64,000 nt of DNA from JARRNE01 sp963824085 (GCA_963824085.1 CAWGNT010000004.1:1-64000); one strand, 5' to 3'. Positions 46,264 through 56,846 are shown, numbered from the stretch's first letter. A program made the numbers and translations. Notes: generated by a model from the sequence alone, not told the origin.

Positions 46264-46701
46264 TCATCCAGGTTGAAGGTCTATAGTGAAATCGGGCTCG
46301 GGGTACTGGGGCGGCTTCTCGCCGCTCTCGCTGATCAGGCGCGGGTAATCGACACCGGGTTCCGCCGTGAACGGTTTGTTCCTGGTTCGGGCGATCTGGA
46401 AAATCCAGTCGTCTCCATAATCGAACAGGTAGAACAGTTTTCGACCCTTCGGGAGCGGGTACAGGCTTTTCAGCGTCGGTGAAAACAGTCCACCACCCAC
46501 CTCGGCGCCGTAACGCGCCTGGCCCCAAGGCGTTCGGGCGACATAGAACGTATGCAGGTGATCGTCATCGAAATCGAGGGTCCGCCGGATGAAGTGTTGC
46601 AAGTCGTCCAGCGTTGTCGCAGCGCGGAGGGCGATGGTCGCCTCCCAGGGCTTGCTCGCCCAGCGCCCCGACAAGAGCTTGATTTGCAGTGTCCAGATCA
46701 T
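46264..46701 (-). CDS. Plasmid pRiA4b ORF-3-like protein (cassette)
   Basis: A 145-aa member of the pRiA4b ORF-3 family (PF07929). It starts MIWTLQIKLLSGRWASKPWE and carries the hallmark F(Y)DYGDDW (FYLFDYGDDWIFQIARTR near 92-109) and PRLISESGEKPPQYPEPDF. The family is common on plasmids, integrons and islands; function is not settled. It is the first gene of the three-gene cassette. Confidence 0.82.
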   Translation of the reverse strand: MIWTLQIKLLSGRWASKPWEATIALRAATTLDDLQHFIRRTLDFDDDHLHTFYVARTPWGQARYGAEVGGGLFSPTLKSLYPLPKGRKLFYLFDYGDDWIFQIARTRNKPFTAEPGVDYPRLISESGEKPPQYPEPDFTIDLQPG

Positions 46702-46712
46702 TTGGTCATCTC

Positions 46713-46845
46713 TCTCGTTCCCGCGCTCCAGCGTGGGAATGCAGTCCAGCCGTTGTAGGGTGGGTCAAGCGAAGCGGACCCACCGGGTTCGCAGGCGCCA
46801 GCGGCACGTCCAGCCACGCGACGCTGGAGCGTGGGAGCCAGAAAG
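46713..46845. repeat. Palindromic MITE/REP-like repeat at the cassette junction
   Basis: About 130 bases made of palindromes. The first is TTCCCGCGCTCCAGCGTGGG (46,719-46,738, near-perfect). The second is GGTGGGTC/GACCCACC around AAGCGAAGCG (46,759-46,784). The third is ACGCTGGAGCGTGGGAGCC (46,821-46,839), the inverse of the first. Motifs of the GTTCCCACGCTCCAGCGTGG and GGTGGGTC-AAGCGAAGC types are recurrent small repeats in many gammaproteobacterial genomes. It sits exactly where the hsdR fragment loses homology. Confidence 0.65.
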
Positions 46846-46964
46846 GTGCCCCGGCCCGTTTGGCTGGGGTCTTCCAGGCTGCCGGTCGTGTGCTCCCAGC
46901 CCATTAGGACGAGTTGGTCGATGAAGGATTGCTCGACCTCCGTGAGCTCCGGGCCAGCGGTCAT
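46846..46964 (-). pseudogene. Stranded 5' fragment of an hsdR gene
   Basis: The first 36 codons (MTAGPELTEVEQSFIDQLVL, then MGWEHTTGSLEDPSQT) match the start of the intact hsdR at 44,728, with roughly 85% DNA identity by eye. Homology ends at the palindromic repeat. The ATG overlaps the stop of the DUF262/DUF1524 gene (ATGA), so an hsdR once followed that gene directly in a coupled operon. Confidence 0.85.
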
Positions 46965-49328
46965 CCGGCGCTATCCCGCAGGTCGCGGATGCGTGGTGCG
47001 AGCGCCTCGTAGAGCCGCTGCATCGCGTCCACTGCTTGCTCAATGGACTGCGGCCAGGTGGTCTCATCACGCCAGCCGCCGGGTACGTCTGTGCCGATCC
47101 AGGAACTGATCTTGTCGTCCAGCCGGGACCAGTTGAGCGGACGTCCGAATGCGGTCTCGATCTCAGATTGATGCGCGTGAAGTCCGTCGAACAGGGCCTT
47201 GTTCTCAGCGGCTGGTGCCCCCTCCAGGTAGGCGATCACCCCGGTCTGGTCCTGGAGGCATGAGTAGCACCAAGAAACGCCATGGCGGCGCGACCACAGA
47301 CGGTTGTACTCGCCCGGTGAGATGCGTGCGTGGAGGTCGGACCGCTCTTTCGCATAGTCGAGTAGCCGGGTCCAGAATGCCAAGCGCGCTGCATGCCGCT
47401 GCGCAAGGTCGTGACCGTTGTCCCCACCGCTCGTGTCGCTTTGGCCGATTGGGACAGGAACCGGCGGCTGCTCCCCGTCGAGATCGAGGCGCGAGGGGTT
47501 CCAGACCCACTCGGCGATGCGGATGTAAAGCGCTTGGCGCTCCTGCTGCTGCTCGGGGCCGAAATGGTCGTAGGGCTGGAACGGAAGACCCGTGCGGTCA
47601 AGAAAGGCGGCGAAGGCCGGGTTGTTCTGGTACGCCTGCGGGTGAAGGCTGCGGGCGAGCAGGTTCGCCCCATGCGCTGCGTAGGCGTTGCGCTTCTGCT
47701 CGTAGGTGGCATCGCCCAGACTCTGGTTGATTCCTCGCTGCAACAAGACCAATCCCCCGATCCGATTGCGCTCCGCCTCGAAGTCCGTGGGGTGGGGGTA
47801 CCAGTCGGTGAACCGCTCGTACTTGTCCGCCCAGATGTGCTCGATCTCGAACGGCCGGCCTCGCCCTTCGGAGACAAGGTCCTCGAAGTGCGAGGCGATA
47901 CCGCACTGTTCGTCCACCCAGCACGTCAATCGCGCCAGGATGTGCCGGACCTGCCGGTAGTTCTGCATGTGCAGCCGGAAGCGGGGCTCACGGGCGAAGC
48001 TCTCCGGCTGATCGTCCAACTGATTGCGCAGGAACTCGGAGAGGGCGGCCGTATCGCGCTCCCGCAGCTCCTTGGTGAGCTGGAACAGGGTGTACCTCAC
48101 CGACGAGTAGGCGATGGTGCGGAAGTTCCACACCCGCCGCGCGAGCCAGATGTCCAGGAAGTCCGCCACCAACGCCACCTTGCGCCGGACCACATCCGGC
48201 GGGTCGTCCGGGGTCAACGGCGCCAGCATGGCCTGGGACTGGAACGTGAAGCCGCGGTCAGCGTTGTAGCGGATCGCCTTCCAACCCGCGGTGAGCGCTT
48301 GCGGCCGCGCGGCGGATCTCGCCGTAGCGTTTGGCGTAGAAGTCCAGGTCGCGCTTCACGAACCGGGTGAAGCCGTCTTCGTCCACCAGGCCCAGTTGCT
48401 CCTTCTGGTCACGCACCCAGCGGTGGAACTCCGAGCCGATGCGCTCGAAGTCTCTGTTCTCCGCGCCCTTCTTGCCGGGCCGGATGCTCTGGGCATGGCG
48501 TGCGCGCAACCAGTCCTTGAAGAAGTCCACGTCCTCCTCTTCGCCGATCGCGCGCAGGTGCTGCATCCGCGACTTCCAGGTGGTGTTGACGGCGCGCTGG
48601 TCGTCCTCGTGGGTGATGTTCGCGAGCACGTAGCCCTTGAGCATCTCCGGCAGACTGAGCGAGAGTCCGCGGTCGTTCATCGTCTCGAAGATGGTGTAGG
48701 CGTCCTCGTCCGAGTACGCCTCGATGGCGACCAGGTGGACGTTCTCCAGCAGCCAGTCGATGAAGAACGGTAGGGCCGGGCCGGTGACCTCGTCCGGCAA
48801 ATAGCCGACGATGTCTTCGTAGCGGGCGGCGAGGTTGCGCACGGACTCGCCTGCCCCGGCTACGTCCGGTGTCTTACCCTCCAGCAGGGCTTGCATGACC
48901 TCGGCGCGGTCCGGCACGTCGATGTTGAAGCTCTTGCGCCCGTACTTCTCCGAGTAGATCAAGTTGCGCACGTCCACCTGATCCGGGCGGCCGGCTTGCA
49001 GGTTGTGCAGGCGGATGATCAGCAGCGTCAGCGTGGTCAGGCGCTGCTGCCCGTCGACCACGAAGCGCTGGCTGCGCTTGTGGCTGAGCACGACCGAGCC
49101 GAGGAAGTAATGGCCGTAGCGCTCGACCTCATGGCGGGCGTGACCGGGCTCGTAGTGGTCGAGGAACTTGCCGGTCAGGTCGTCGATCAGCTCGCGGACC
49201 TGCCGTTCCTGCCAGGCGTACTCGCGCTGGTAGAAGTCGATGGCGTACTTGGCCTTGTCGAGCAGCTCCCGGACGGTGCGGGCGCGCCCGTCGATGGTCT
49301 TGAGAGGTTCGTCGTAGTGGTTGCTCAT
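46961..49328 (-). pseudogene. GmrSD-like DUF262-DUF1524 restriction protein, one frameshift
   Basis: About 788 codons in two frames. The N-terminal DUF262 domain (RFVVDGQQRLTTLTLLIIRL near 88, AIDFYQREYAW near 28) is the NTP-dependent GmrS-like half. The C-terminal DUF1524 has the HNH-type pattern FEIEHIWADKYERF and ERNRIGGLVLLQRGINQSLG. A one-base shift near 48,300 joins YGEIRRAA to ALTAGWKAIRYNADRG; otherwise the sequence is clean. GmrSD-type enzymes cut modified phage DNA. The ATG overlaps the hsdS stop (ATGA) and the stop overlaps the hsdR fragment, so it is an integral gene of this operon. Confidence 0.85.
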
Positions 49329-49333
49329 GCCGC

Positions 49334-50625
49334 GGCTTCCTCGGGAATGGAGACGCGGACCCGGCCTGTGAGGAGATCGTCCATGAGGCCGTGCTTGAGG
49401 GTGCGGAGCTTGTCGAGTCCCAACTGCTCTCCGATCTAATGCGACGCGTCATGCGCCTCAAGGATTGCGACTATCCGCTTTTGCTCCAGATGTTGGGGAA
49501 CGAGCGCAACGCGCAGACAGCCGAAGCGACCGTCCTGACCGTGAGCTTTGCGGTCTGTCGTCAGAACCGCTTACGATCCCTGAATAGTCCTGCTAGGCCT
49601 CACAGGAGTTCCGTCAGCGAACTGGGCACATCGATATCCGGCTTTGGAGCAAGGATGTGATGCGCTGCGTTGTCTCGACCCAGAACTGGCCCGAGACCCG
49701 AAATGCCAGCGGTAGTCGCCGGGATACCACATGTACGGGTCGCCATCTTCGCCGAGCACGACACTGCCACGTCACCTTCCGAAGCATGAACCGGCTCGAC
49801 CCAATCGATGATCCCGGATGCTCCATTGTACCGGTACAGGGCCGTGGCGCTTATCTCGATCAAACGGCCTGTCTTCGGAACGGGATACGTCGCCGTCGAA
49901 GATTGTCTGCTAGGTTCTCAAGCGGCGCAACCTCCCACTCCCTCGGTATCCGCCCCAGCGGCGAGTCCTTGAACTGCTCCGGGTGCCGCTCGGGGTCGCG
50001 CAGCTCGCCGTTCTCGTCGATGCCGCGGGTCAGCAGGTCGTGGAGCAGCCCCTGCTTCATCTGCTGGAGCTTGGCGATGACCTGCTCGGTCTTGCGGATG
50101 GCCTCGTCGAGGGTGTCGAGGATCTCGGCGATGCGGCGTTGTTCGGGGAGGGGAGGCAGCGGAACCGCAAATTCTCGAAGTGTACTGCTCGAGATGAGGA
50201 TCACCGAGCTCGCTTCGTGCCGTCGATCGAGCTCTTGAACGTGCAGTGCGTTCGTCAGCTATGACGGCGAATGCCGGGACATCGTCGCATCGACGCACCG
50301 TATCACGCGATCGACCCGATTGACGGTGTCAGGCTCCGGCGTGAGCGACGGTGATATCGCTATGCGCAGAGGCTGCCGCCTTACCGAGCACAGCACGTCT
50401 CCCGGCTTGCAGATCAGACTCGCATGCGACAGACTCGGTGTAGCGCCGCTCGCGAGATGGAGCGTGCACGACGGCAAATCCCGATCGCGGCCTCGATGTT
50501 GACGTGTCCAGACGATGTACCCATTGGCTGCGATACTCGGAATGCTCGACGGCCTTTCCTGCCGCCGTGCCCGACGGTCGGCCGATGTCCGCCCAGCGTC
50601 GTGCCAACGTCGCTCGCAGAATCAG
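49334..50625 (-). pseudogene. Type I restriction specificity subunit hsdS, many frameshifts
   Basis: The segment has full hsdS length (about 430 codons) and all landmarks in order, but in shifting frames. They are a first recognition domain (CKPGDVLCSVRRQPLRIAI near 50,400), a central conserved helix (PLPPLPEQRRIAEILDTLDE, 50,150), and a second recognition domain (GASGIIDWVEPVHASEGDVA, then GEDGDPYMWYPGDYRW, 49,800-49,700). A second helix (LEQKRIVAILEAHDA, 49,480) and the end KLRTLKHGLMDDLLTGRVRV (49,400-49,345) follow. At least five indels are needed to read it. HsdS chooses the DNA target of both modification and restriction. Confidence 0.8.
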
Positions 50626-53035
<2,410 letters not shown>

Positions 53036-53549
53036 CTTACTGTTGCACTCCAAAGTACTCGTACTTGTTGTCGCCTGGGATCGCGTAAACCTGTCCGCCC
53101 TGTTCACCTGACCGCGGCCTCCAAGTGGAGATTGGCTACCCAAGTGCCACTGTCCGTCAGAGAAGTGGCCGCCTCCCGCAGGGGCACCACGTGTGCGACA
53201 CATACCGCAGGTACCGTAATACGTCCGAGGCACCGCAGTAGCCATTGCGCGTCACGAACCCCGGCGACAACGGTTCGATCGGCGGGGTATCACGAGCACA
53301 GACGGGACATTCCGAGACAGCGTTGTTGGGGAAGACCGTCAGCCGGCAGCAAGAGTCTTGCGTCGAAATCGAGTTTGGCCCCGTTGCTCTGTTTCTTTTG
53401 AGCGGCCTGGCCCACTAGATTCCCCCTGCCCCCTTATGTTCTTGGTGTGGGGAAAATACACCTTTTAGCACCAACTTTCAGCCGCAACTGTCGGCTACGT
53501 AAGAGAATTGTTAAGGCCCAGAAGAGGTCAACTGTGCGATCCGGACCCG
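53036..53549. promoter_or_regulatory. Region upstream of the restriction operon
   Basis: These bases separate leftward hsdM from the rightward nuclease-fusion gene, so promoters for both are expected. GGAG lies 12 bases before the hsdM ATG. An AT-richer tract at 53,430-53,515 is the likeliest promoter location, but no -35/-10 pair is clear. No gene seen. Confidence 0.4.
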
Positions 53550-53876
53550 ATGGATAAGGCTGGAGACTTCGCCGCCTACGCCAGCCTTGCGGCCCAGCTG
53601 ATCGACGCAGCCACCAAGGAGCAGCTTGCCGGCGTGGCCCGCTTGGTGGCGCTTAACCTCGGCTGGCATCAAGAGAAGCACGGAGATGTTCCGCAGGAGA
53701 TCTTCCTCCGGATGGTCCGGGCGGGATTAGCTTGGTGGTATCGAAAGTACGCCAATGAGCAGAGCCCTGCGGACCGATTGCTCTACGAGGACGCCGAGAA
53801 CAAGGCCCGGGCTGAACGACGGGGTCTGTGGACCGATCCAGATCCGGTTCCACCGTGGGAGTGGCGGCATAGATGA
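53550..53876 (+). CDS. Chimeric protein ending in a thermonuclease C-terminus
   Basis: A 108-aa ORF from the ATG at 53,550 (a TTG at 53,508 is an alternative). Residues 1-55 are an Ala/Leu-rich helical segment of unknown family (AQLIDAATKEQLAGVARLVA). Residues 56-108 are the C-terminal part of a staphylococcal-nuclease-like domain (RAGLAWWYRKYANEQSPADR and RRGLWTDPDPVPPWEWR). The nuclease's barrel and catalytic Arg/Asp residues are missing, so it cannot be an active nuclease alone. It looks like an in-frame fusion made by rearrangement. A decayed second copy of the nuclease piece lies at 54,298. Confidence 0.6.
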   Translation: MDKAGDFAAYASLAAQLIDAATKEQLAGVARLVALNLGWHQEKHGDVPQEIFLRMVRAGLAWWYRKYANEQSPADRLLYEDAENKARAERRGLWTDPDPVPPWEWRHR

Positions 53877-53961
53877 CTCTGGACCGTGCACACGGGGAGA
53901 TGGACTTCCTGCCACACGTGAGCGTCGGCGCAAAGGGAGACATTGCTCTCAATCTGCAAGG

Positions 53962-53970
53962 TTATTCACA
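53962..53970 (+). promoter_or_regulatory. DnaA box TTATTCACA
   Basis: A full match to the DnaA box consensus TTATNCACA. A second box lies 188 bases to the right in the same orientation. Confidence 0.5.
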
Positions 53971-54053
53971 GAATGAGTCTTGACGCTAAACGGCCTTCAT
54001 GTTACGCGGTGACCTCACGTCAGTAATAGGTAATATGCTCTAGGACGTTGTTT

Positions 54054-54089
54054 CCGAGTAGAAAACTCGGTGACCGAAACTTGATCAAG
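54054..54089. other. Two palindromes in AT-rich DNA between the DnaA boxes
   Basis: CCGAGT/ACTCGG (54,054-54,059 and 54,065-54,070, 5-nt loop) is followed by the perfect 10-bp palindrome CTTGATCAAG (54,080-54,089). The surrounding 250 bases are the most AT-rich part of the island and hold no convincing gene. Confidence 0.5.
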
Positions 54090-54149
54090 TTAACGGAATC
54101 GTAATGAAATGCAGCTCTCCGACCCGGTCTGAGCGCATTGTACACAGGG

Positions 54150-54158
54150 TTATCCACA
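54150..54158 (+). promoter_or_regulatory. DnaA box TTATCCACA
   Basis: A perfect high-affinity DnaA box lying inside a CACAGG/CCTGTG inverted pair (54,143-54,148 and 54,162-54,167). Confidence 0.55.
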
Positions 54159-54297
54159 GCTCCTGTGAATGTAAAGAGTTTTTTCTGTAGGTACTTACGG
54201 TTGGAGCATCGTTTAGAGAGACGACTTTGGTAACAAGCTGCAACCTGCTTTGACCCCAAGCATACGGGCAGTGTCTTGCCGTCCCGGTAGCGAGGTG

Positions 54298-54411
54298 GTC
54301 ATTAGGGCCGGGTCGGCTTGGTGGTTCCAAAAGTGCGCGGACAAGCAGTCGCTCGTGGACCGGCAACGGCACGAGGATGCGGAGGTGTCAGCGTTTCGAG
54401 CAGCGCCCTGA
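54298..54411 (+). pseudogene. Decayed copy of the thermonuclease C-terminal fragment
   Basis: The frame VIRAGSAWWFQKCADKQSLV then DRQRHEDAE aligns without gaps to residues 55-83 of the chimeric protein at 53,550 (VRAGLAWWYRKYANEQSPAD). It then diverges and stops at 54,409. There is no start codon. It is a remnant of a duplication or of a second related gene. Confidence 0.6.
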
Positions 54412-54570
54412 GCGGCCTTCTGCTGGATCTGGTGATGGCCCGACACCTCCTGCATCTTCCCGACGACGAGATGGTCCCGCGGTCCGGTTCCACCTTGACA
54501 ACCACGCGGAGGTGCTACGCTTGATCGTACGACTGCTAAGTGTCGGCGAAGACCGATCAGGGAGGGGGTT

Positions 54571-54759
54571 ATGTCGTACGTGGACTGTCTGCACGTGCTA
54601 GAGGGAGTGGAAAGAGAGTTGGAGCAGAGTTGGTTCGCGCCACATGTGCTCCGTGATCCGTCCGATTGCCTGGAAGAAGTCGAGACCCTACTGGACCAGC
54701 TGTATCAGGCACACTTGAGGCTTTGCGGCGTCTCCGCGGAAATCGAGCAGAAACCGTAG
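54571..54759 (+). CDS. Small hypothetical island protein
   Basis: A 62-aa acidic, helical protein (MSYVDCLHVLEGVERELEQS, later DCLEEVETLLDQLYQAHLRL) with a strong AGGGAGGGGG site 2-4 bases before the ATG. No family recognised; no membrane segment. Confidence 0.5.
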   Translation: MSYVDCLHVLEGVERELEQSWFAPHVLRDPSDCLEEVETLLDQLYQAHLRLCGVSAEIEQKP

Positions 54760-55571
54760 TCATCCGTCTCCTGATGCAGAACGCGCCCGAGCGTTGAGGC
54801 GCCACGGCCTCGATGACGCCGTAGGTGGTGCCGCCTACCACGCAGCGCACCGCGATGAACTCAACGCCAAGAAGAGGCGCTATCGCACAGAGCTGAAGGC
54901 CACGGACCCGGATTTTGGCAACCAGAAGTAAAGCGACTATCGCCCTATTGCCCTGAAACGGGGCGCCGCGCAGTTTTTCGGGCTGGAGTCCCAGCGACCG
55001 GGAGCGGCGGTTTGATACAGCACGGCCCGGGATATACGCCGGGGGACCCATGGCGCTGGATCTGAATCGGTACCCGGTTCGGCGGTCAGGGTCGAGTCGA
55101 AGGCTGGATGGTAGCTCACGGCCACAGTGGGTTCGGCAGTAGCCGGGGGCGGCGTGAGCTATTGGCACAGAGACGGCCGGATGTGGGCGAGGGCGCAGCT
55201 ACCTGTGGATCCAAGGGGTCAGTAGGCTGCAGAGGAGGGGGAGGAGATGTTGAGGCACTCTCTTGAGTCGGCGGACGGGGGCAAACGGGACTCCGGGTCC
55301 GACGGCCCCCCGGGGGGGTCAAAACTACAGGCGGAGGACCCACTTTTCCTGGCCAAAATTCTCTTTACGCCAGAGGAATAGAGCAATCGATCGCGACGCG
55401 CAACGGCAACGCCAAGGCCAGACCGAAGCTTGATCACGCAACCGGCCGCGGAGAACGAGTCCAAGCGTGGCGCTGCTGCGCCGGGAGCTGCCCCCTCCCC
55501 TTGGCGTGACCGGGGCGGCAAACCGGGGTGCCTCGTTGCGGTACAATTGGTGCGGCGACAGGAGGATAGGT
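54760..55571. other. 812 bases without an intact gene
   Basis: Apart from the fragment at 54,774-54,931, this stretch holds only unsupported frames. A CCAAGGGGTCAG copy of the 2.6-kb tandem repeat lies at 55,211-55,222. The sequence becomes GC-rich towards the AlpA-like gene. Confidence 0.45.
54774..54931 (+). pseudogene. Fragment of a charged helical protein
   Basis: A frame without a start reads DAERARALRRHGLDDAVGGA and then YHAAHRDELNAKKRRYRTEL before a TAA. The Arg/Lys/Glu pattern with RDELNAKKRRYR resembles the tails of HNH-type endonuclease proteins, but no HNH residues are present here. Probably a remnant; identification is tentative. Confidence 0.3.
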
Positions 55572-55685
55572 ATGGCAGAGCCGCGGTTTCTACTACTCTA
55601 CAAGGTGCCGGAGCGTCTGAACGTGAGGAGTCGCAGCACAGTCTATGCGCTAAGTAAGCGAGAGCCGCCACTGCCGCTGAGCTAA
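55572..55685 (+). CDS. Truncated AlpA/excisionase-like helix-turn-helix protein
   Basis: A 37-aa ORF with a strong AGGAGG site 6 bases before the ATG. The sequence YKVPERLNV-RSRSTVYALSKR corresponds to the helix-turn-helix of AlpA/HTH_17 regulators (pattern EVAERLxVSRSTVYxLxKR), with one extra residue. The usual wing and tail are missing. AlpA-like and excisionase proteins regulate excision of integrative elements, and this one lies 330 bases from the right att-like repeat. Confidence 0.55.
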   Translation: MAEPRFLLLYKVPERLNVRSRSTVYALSKREPPLPLS

Positions 55686-55686
55686 G

Positions 55687-55968
55687 GTGGGAGGGAAGGC
55701 CGGGGCCTGGTCTGACGATCTGGATGAGTATCTTCGGCGCCTACATCTCCCGGCCTATCAGTCGTTGACGCCGGAAGCGTGGTTCGAGTTAGCTGAGAGG
55801 GCAGGGCAGTTGGTGGCTGAGGTGCGCGAGTTCGACCGGAAGGCGAGGGGTGCGAAACTCGAAGGGTCCACCCTCGTCGGCACCTACGTCCGTCAGCGTG
55901 ACATCGTGATAAACGAGCTTAAGGCGCTTAACCCCACGAAAACGGGCTGGAAGTGGCAGAATCAGTGA
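55687..55968 (+). CDS. Hypothetical protein at the right end of the island
   Basis: A 93-aa soluble helical protein starting at a GTG one base after the AlpA-like stop, so probably translationally coupled. It contains DLDEYLRRLHLPAYQSLTPE and the basic stretch FDRKARGAKLEG. No family recognised. Its 3' end overlaps the new tatD start by 16 bases, which would tie tatD expression to this island transcript. Confidence 0.5.
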   Translation: MGGKAGAWSDDLDEYLRRLHLPAYQSLTPEAWFELAERAGQLVAEVREFDRKARGAKLEGSTLVGTYVRQRDIVINELKALNPTKTGWKWQNQ

Positions 55969-56843
55969 CAGTTTCGGAACGTTCCCAAGAAAACTCTCAG
56001 TCCTTCAGTGAGTTGCTTGTGGATAGCCACTGCCACCTCGACCGCCTCAATCTGAAGCGGTATGAGGGGAGCCTTGACCGTCTAATGGAGGAGACACGGG
56101 ATGCCGGGGTAGGGCACAGCCTCTGCGTGTCCATCGACCTCGAGCATTACCCGAAGATGCGCTCGTTGGTGGAGCCCTATGCGGACGTATCCGTGTCCGT
56201 CGGCGTTCACCCCAACGAACGCCACCGACGCGACCCCACCCCAGAAGAGCTGGTGGAGCTCGCGGCGGACCCACGCAACGTCGCGATCGGCGAAACCGGC
56301 CTGGATTACTACCGGAGCGAGGGCGACCTGGACTGGCAGCGTGAACGCTTCCGTACGCATATCGCGGCAGCGCGAGCCTGCGCCAAGCCTCTGATCGTCC
56401 ATACGCGGGATGCGCGTGAGGACACCATCCGCATCCTCCGCGAGGAGCAGGCGAGAGACGTCGGTGGGGTCCTGCACTGCTTCACCGAGAGCTTGGACAT
56501 GGCGAAGCAGGCGCTGGACCTCGGCTTCTACATCTCGTTTTCGGGCATCGTGACCTTCAGTAATGCGGACGAGCTGAGGGCCGTGGCTGCCGTGGTGCCC
56601 ATAGACCGCCTGCTTATCGAGACCGATGCACCCTACTTGACGCCCGTCCCTCACCGGGGGAGGCCGAACGAGCCCCGTTTCGTCGTCCATGTGGCAGAAT
56701 GCATCGCCGGCGTGCGGGGCACCGATCCCAGTGAGATCGCCGCGGCCTCGCGGGAGAACTTCTTCCGTCTCTTCACGGCTGCCGAGCCGACGTGGTCTCT
56801 GCCAGGGGCTGCCACCGATCTGTCTGCGTCGCCCGCAAGCTGA
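55953..56843 (+). CDS. tatD: TatD family metal-dependent hydrolase with an island-derived N-terminus
   Basis: A 296-aa TIM-barrel metallohydrolase (3'-5' DNase/quality-control family). Metal ligands are H26 and H28 (DSHCHLD), the Glu of IGETGLDYY, VHTRDA, LHCFTES and the Asp of ETDAPYLTP. The true TatD sequence starts at LVDSHCHLD; the first 20 residues (MAESVTVSERSQENSQSFSE) come from the island, with a GTG start at 55,953. A TTG at 56,013 is an alternative start. The ancestral start is stranded at 38,656, after pilZ. Confidence 0.92.
   Translation: MAESVTVSERSQENSQSFSELLVDSHCHLDRLNLKRYEGSLDRLMEETRDAGVGHSLCVSIDLEHYPKMRSLVEPYADVSVSVGVHPNERHRRDPTPEELVELAADPRNVAIGETGLDYYRSEGDLDWQRERFRTHIAAARACAKPLIVHTRDAREDTIRILREEQARDVGGVLHCFTESLDMAKQALDLGFYISFSGIVTFSNADELRAVAAVVPIDRLLIETDAPYLTPVPHRGRPNEPRFVVHVAECIAGVRGTDPSEIAAASRENFFRLFTAAEPTWSLPGAATDLSASPAS
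56014..56042. repeat. Right 29-bp direct repeat of the tatD island (attR-like)
   Basis: Identical to 38,657-38,685. The base before it and the base after it differ between the copies, so the repeat is exactly 29 bp. Beyond it, native tatD continues. Confidence 0.85.
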
Positions 56844-56846
56844 CTG

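Noticed and set aside
46264..46701. Insertion sequence or transposase in the cassette
   Set aside because: The pRiA4b ORF-3-like protein has no transposase catalytic residues, and no terminal inverted repeats bound the whole cassette.
53962..54158. Chromosomal replication origin
   Set aside because: Only two DnaA boxes and no dnaA, dnaN, gidA or parAB nearby; an island feature is more likely.
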